Shown: piece by piece, positions 60,720 through 64,000 of the stretch
Position numbering within the stretch: position 1 is the first letter of the stretch
Layout: each line of letters opens with the position of its first letter
Assembly (NCBI RefSeq): GCF_000425065.1
Contig: NZ_AULB01000007.1
Location: forward strand, 398,907 to 462,906
Direction of reading: 5' to 3'
From: Actinomadura rifamycini DSM 43936
Lineage (GTDB): Bacteria; Actinomycetota; Actinomycetes; Streptosporangiales; Streptosporangiaceae
DNA length: 64,000 nucleotides
The notes under the pieces: generated by a model
Seen by the model: the letters and a program-made list of their open reading frames with translations, nothing else
What the model was told of the DNA's origin: nothing
Database searches by the model: none
Program-made: the position numbers and the translations under genes

Positions 60720-62398
60720 CGCACCGTCTCCTCCGTCCGTTCGCGGACCGGCAGCCGGACGGCGAACTCCGCCCCCGACTCCCCGCGGCCCTCTTCCGTG
60801 CCCGCCTCGGCGCTCCGCACCTCGACGGTCCCGCCGTTGCGGCGCACCGCCTGCCCGACGAGCGCGAGGCCGAGGCCGCGCCCCACCGCGTCGTCGCCGG
60901 CGTCCTTGGTCGTCCAGCCGCGCCGGAACAGGTCCGGGACGGCCGCCGGGTCGACGCCCGGGCCGCTGTCGGCGACCGTCAGCAGCAGCGCGTCCGGCGC
61001 GGACCGCACGGTGACCGTCACCCGGGGCGGCCGCCGGCCGGCCCCGGCGACCGCCGCGTCCACCGCGTTGTCGATCAGGTTGCCGAGGATCGTGACGAGG
61101 TCGCGCGGCTCGACGCCGCCCGCCGGGCCGTCGAGCGCCGAGTCGGCGCCCAGGTCGAGCTCGACGCCGCGTTCGGCGGCCTCGGCGGACTTGCCGAGCA
61201 GCAGCGCCGCCAGCACCGGCTCGCTCACCGCGCCGACGACCCGGTCGGTGAGCCGCTGCGCCGCCGCGAGCTCCGACGTCGCGAACTCCACGGCCTGCTC
61301 CGGACGGCCGAGTTCCACCAGCGACACCACCGTGTGCAGGCGGTTCGCCGCTTCGTGCGCCTGCGACCGCAGCGACTCGGCGAACCCGCGCACGGTGTCC
61401 AGCTCGCCGGTGAGGCCCTGCAGCTCGGTGTGGTCCCGCAGCGTCACGACGTTCCCCATCGCGCGGTCCCCGGACCGGACGGGCGAGGTGTTCACGACCA
61501 GGACCCGCGTGTCCCCCACGTGGATCTCGTCCGAGCGCGGCGCGGGCGACACGAGCGCCGCGGTCAGCGCGTCCGGCAGCCCGAGGTCGGCGGCGGGGCG
61601 GCCGCGCGCCCGCCCGGCCGGCGGCAGCCCGAGCAGGTCGCGGGCCGCGTCGTTGTACAGCACGACGCGGCCGGCCCGGTCGGTCAGCAGCAGCCCCTCC
61701 CGGACGGCGTGCAGGATCGCCTCGTAGTAGTCGAACATCTCGCGCAGCTCGCGGGGCGCGGCGCCGCGCGTCTGGCGGCGCAGCCGGGCGGAGATCAGGT
61801 AGCTGCCGGCGATCCCGACGCCCAGCACCGCGACGGCGACGAGGGCGAGCGACACGAGCCGCTCCTCGAACTCCGCGGAGATCTCCCGGACGGTGATGCC
61901 GACCGCGACCAGCGCCACCACGCGGCCCCGCTCACCGGACGCGGCGTCGCCGAACACGGGCGCGACCGTCCGGACGGACGGGCCGAGGGTGCCGGTGTAG
62001 GTCTCGCTGAACGTGCGCCCCGCGAGGGCGGGGGCGGTGGTGCCGATGAACCGGCCGCCGATCCGCGCGGGCTCCGGGTGGGTGTAGCGGGTGCCGTCCG
62101 GCGCCATGATCGTGATGAAGTCGATGCCGGTGTCGTGCCTGATCAGCTCGGTGTAGGGCTGCAGGACGGACGTCGGGTCGGGCCCGTCGAGCGCGGCCCG
62201 CAGGTTCGGGGAGTCGGCGATGCTCTCGGCGACGGCCGTGACGGTCTGCTCGGCGCGGTCGTGCGCCGCGCGGCGGGCGTCCAGTCCGGCCAGGGCGGTG
62301 CCGACGACGACGAGCAGCCCGACGACGACGGCCTGCAGCACGAGCAGCCGCCGCGCCAGGCTCCAGCGTCCGTAGGACGCCGCTGCCAGCGCCTTCAC
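60716..62398 (-). CDS. CitA/DcuS-type sensor histidine kinase
   Basis: 560 residues from GTG 62398 (GGAGG about ten bases upstream). Two membrane helices (LVLQAVVVGLLVVVGTALAG and LVSLALVAVAVLGVGIAGSYL) enclose an extracytoplasmic sensor of about 130 residues, with IDFITIMAPDGTRYTHPEPARIGGRF typical of PAS-like citrate/dicarboxylate sensors. A cytoplasmic PAS (EAILHAVREGLLLTDRAGRVVLYNDAA), phosphorylation histidine in SQAHEAANRLHTVVSL, N-box ILGNLIDNAVDAA and G-box ADSGPGV, GRGLGLALV follow. Probably senses an external dicarboxylate or citrate; the divergent symporter gene fits as target. Confidence 0.93.
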   Translation of the reverse strand: MKALAAASYGRWSLARRLLVLQAVVVGLLVVVGTALAGLDARRAAHDRAEQTVTAVAESIADSPNLRAALDGPDPTSVLQPYTELIRHDTGIDFITIMAPDGTRYTHPEPARIGGRFIGTTAPALAGRTFSETYTGTLGPSVRTVAPVFGDAASGERGRVVALVAVGITVREISAEFEERLVSLALVAVAVLGVGIAGSYLISARLRRQTRGAAPRELREMFDYYEAILHAVREGLLLTDRAGRVVLYNDAARDLLGLPPAGRARGRPAADLGLPDALTAALVSPAPRSDEIHVGDTRVLVVNTSPVRSGDRAMGNVVTLRDHTELQGLTGELDTVRGFAESLRSQAHEAANRLHTVVSLVELGRPEQAVEFATSELAAAQRLTDRVVGAVSEPVLAALLLGKSAEAAERGVELDLGADSALDGPAGGVEPRDLVTILGNLIDNAVDAAVAGAGRRPPRVTVTVRSAPDALLLTVADSGPGVDPAAVPDLFRRGWTTKDAGDDAVGRGLGLALVGQAVRRNGGTVEVRSAEAGTEEGRGESGAEFAVRLPVRERTEETVR

Positions 62399-62446
62399 CT
62401 TCCGCAAACCTCCGGTGCCCGACACGTGAACGAAATGTACACAAAC

Positions 62447-62460
62447 GTGACTGGGGTCAC
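62447..62460. promoter_or_regulatory. GTGAC-N4-GTCAC element before the symporter gene
   Basis: GTGAC, TGGG, GTCAC is a perfect palindrome in the 111-base gap between the divergent kinase and symporter starts, close to AT-richer sequence (AATGTACACAAACG). It is a candidate binding site of the response regulator; that is inference. Confidence 0.5.
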
Positions 62461-62509
62461 AGGCCGCGCGCATAGTGTGCCCGCCGGATTGAGCAGAGGA
62501 GACAGAACT

Positions 62510-63919
62510 GTGACCGCCACTCCCACCCCAGCGGGCCGCAAGCGCAAGGACCGCATGCACTACCTGTATCTCGCGGTCATCGCGGCCGTGATCGCCGGCG
62601 TGGCCGTCGGGATCGCCGCGCCGGACTTCGCGCTCGAACTGAAGCCGATCGGCGAGGGCTTCGTCAAACTGATCAAGATGATGATCGCGCCGGTCATCTT
62701 CTGCACGATCGTGCTCGGGGTCGGCTCGGTCGCCCGCGCGGCCAGCGTCGGCAAGGTCGGCGTCATCACGATCGGCTACTTCCTGCTGATGTCGACGTTC
62801 GCGCTGACGATCGGCCTGGTCGTCGGCAACATGCTGCACCCGGGCGAGAACATGCACCTCGACCCGTCGAGCGTGTCGTCGGCGCACGAGCAGGCCGAGG
62901 GCGGCGAGGGCACCGTCGACTTCCTGCTCGGGATCATCCCCGACACGCTCGTGTCGGCGCTGACCACGGGCGAGGTCCTGCAGACGCTCCTGGTCGCGCT
63001 GCTGGTCGGGTTCGCGCTGCAGCAGCTCGGCGCGGCGGGCGCCCCCATCCTGCGCGGCATCGAGCACCTCCAGAAGCTCGTCTTCCGCGTGCTGTCCATG
63101 ATCATGTGGGCGGCGCCGGTCGGCGCGTTCGGCGCGATCGCGGCGGTCGTCGGCTCCAGCGGCTGGGACGCGCTGCGCAGCCTCGCCGTCATCATGGTCG
63201 GCTTCTACATCACCTGCGTCGTGTTCGTCTTCGTGATCCTCGGCGCCGTGCTGTGGGCGGTCGCCCGGATCAACGTGTTCACGCTGCTGCGCTACCTCGC
63301 CCGCGAGTTCCTGCTGATCCTGTCGACGTCCTCCTCGGAGTCGGCGCTGCCCCGCCTCATCGCGAAGATGGAGCACCTCGGGATCAGCCGCCCGGTCGTC
63401 GGCATCACCGTCCCGACCGGCTACTCGTTCAACCTCGACGGCACCGCCATCTACCTGACGATGGCGACGCTGTTCATCGCGTCCGCGCAGGACCAGCCGC
63501 TGTCGGTCGGCGAGCAGATCCCGCTGCTGCTCTTCATGATCATCGCTTCGAAGGGCGCCGCGGGCGTCACCGGCGCCGGGCTCGCCACCCTCGCCGGCGG
63601 GCTCCAGTCGCACAAGCCCGAGCTGGTGGACGGCGTCGGCTTCATCGTCGGCATCGACCGCTTCATGTCGGAGGCCCGCGCCCTCACCAACTTCGCGGGC
63701 AACGCCGTCGCGACCGTCGTCATCGGCATCTGGACCCGCGAGTTCGACCGGGACAAGGCCCGCCGCGTCCTCGCCGGGGAGGACCCGTTCGACGAGGCCA
63801 CGATGCTGGACGACCACCACGGCGGCGGCCCCGACCGTCCGGACGGCGACACGGACGGCGACACGGACGGGCGCGGGGGCGAGCCGGAGCCGGCGGCGGC
63901 CGGCACCGCCAAGCCCTGA
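62510..63919 (+). CDS. dctA: Dicarboxylate/amino acid:cation symporter, DctA family
   Basis: 469 residues from GTG 62510 (GAGGAG upstream). Family landmarks: several membrane helices starting YLYLAVIAAVIAGVAVGI, the re-entrant SSSS-type motif STSSSESALPRL, the substrate region GYSFNLDGTAIYLTMA, and ITGAGLA-like GVTGAGLATLAGG, then FMSEARALTNFAGNAVAT. An acidic Asp/Gly-rich C-terminal tail follows. It imports C4-dicarboxylates or glutamate with cations. Control by the divergent CitA/CitB-type pair is likely. Confidence 0.92.
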   Translation: MTATPTPAGRKRKDRMHYLYLAVIAAVIAGVAVGIAAPDFALELKPIGEGFVKLIKMMIAPVIFCTIVLGVGSVARAASVGKVGVITIGYFLLMSTFALTIGLVVGNMLHPGENMHLDPSSVSSAHEQAEGGEGTVDFLLGIIPDTLVSALTTGEVLQTLLVALLVGFALQQLGAAGAPILRGIEHLQKLVFRVLSMIMWAAPVGAFGAIAAVVGSSGWDALRSLAVIMVGFYITCVVFVFVILGAVLWAVARINVFTLLRYLAREFLLILSTSSSESALPRLIAKMEHLGISRPVVGITVPTGYSFNLDGTAIYLTMATLFIASAQDQPLSVGEQIPLLLFMIIASKGAAGVTGAGLATLAGGLQSHKPELVDGVGFIVGIDRFMSEARALTNFAGNAVATVVIGIWTREFDRDKARRVLAGEDPFDEATMLDDHHGGGPDRPDGDTDGDTDGRGGEPEPAAAGTAKP

Positions 63920-63972
63920 CCCGGGCCCCGCCCGCCGGGGTGCGGCGGGCTCCGGAGCAAGCGGCGCGGCCG

Positions 63973-64000
63973 GGCCCGCGGGACGCGCGTCCCGCGGGCC
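63973..64000. terminator. 28-base perfect palindrome at the window edge
   Basis: GGCCCGCGGGACGC followed by its exact complement, ending at the last base of the window. Together with its position 54 bases after the symporter stop it looks like a terminator, possibly bidirectional; the stem may extend beyond the window. Confidence 0.6.

Overview
The window is very GC-rich with strong G/C preference at codon third positions, GTG starts are common, and many genes are packed with ATGA or TGATG overlaps. Gene content is that of a filamentous high-GC actinomycete: a full actinobacterial mce operon, a wax ester synthase/DGAT, a LigB-type ATP-dependent DNA ligase, an XRE/DUF5753-DUF397-ATPase unit, a Rip1-type site-2 protease, a Streptomyces-type S4, an Asp23 operon and many TetR regulators. 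A Streptosporangiales genus such as Actinomadura is my best guess; this is inference. No rRNA, tRNA, phage or CRISPR was seen. Layout: 1-4.3 kb holds an M20 amidohydrolase/MFS pair and a DUF397-XRE unit divergent from a HATPase. 4.5-14.7 kb is a mosaic of small metabolic genes (methyltransferase, alpha/beta hydrolase, DDAH, FAD monooxygenase/TetR, MFS/XRE-cupin, TrxR-like, WS/DGAT), mostly divergent pairs with convergent ends that overlap. 15-23 kb has uracil-DNA glycosylase, an acyltransferase, an AAA ATPase whose stop codon appears to be supplied by an inserted tnpB element, a PLP trans-sulfuration enzyme, and a DUF2470 gene and rpsD that share tandem iron boxes. 23.3-34.1 kb is a complete mce lipid-import operon (yrbEA-yrbEB-mceABCDEF-mam) read on the minus strand, flanked by MarR genes. 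34-37.7 kb has a transglycosylase-like protein, a TetR and a PT-rich surface protein. 37.3-44.9 kb is an oxygenase cluster: SnoaL-like protein, three TetRs, a Baeyer-Villiger-type monooxygenase, two different di-iron proteins and an SDR, with unusually clear operator palindromes. 45-51.6 kb has a DUF3558-like lipid-surface protein, LigB, an NTF2-like protein, a membrane protein, a Cds1-like cysteine desulfhydrase and Rip1. 51.9-56.6 kb is a tandem glycine riboswitch driving gcvT-gcvH-glyA, then sdaA, which together route glycine to one-carbon units, serine and pyruvate. 56.9-59.6 kb is a six-gene Asp23/Gls24 operon. 60-63.9 kb is a CitA/DcuS-type two-component system divergent from a DctA-type dicarboxylate symporter. 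The most interesting signals are the tnpB insertion at the ATPase stop codon, the iron boxes beside an S4 gene, and the operator architecture of the oxygenase cluster.
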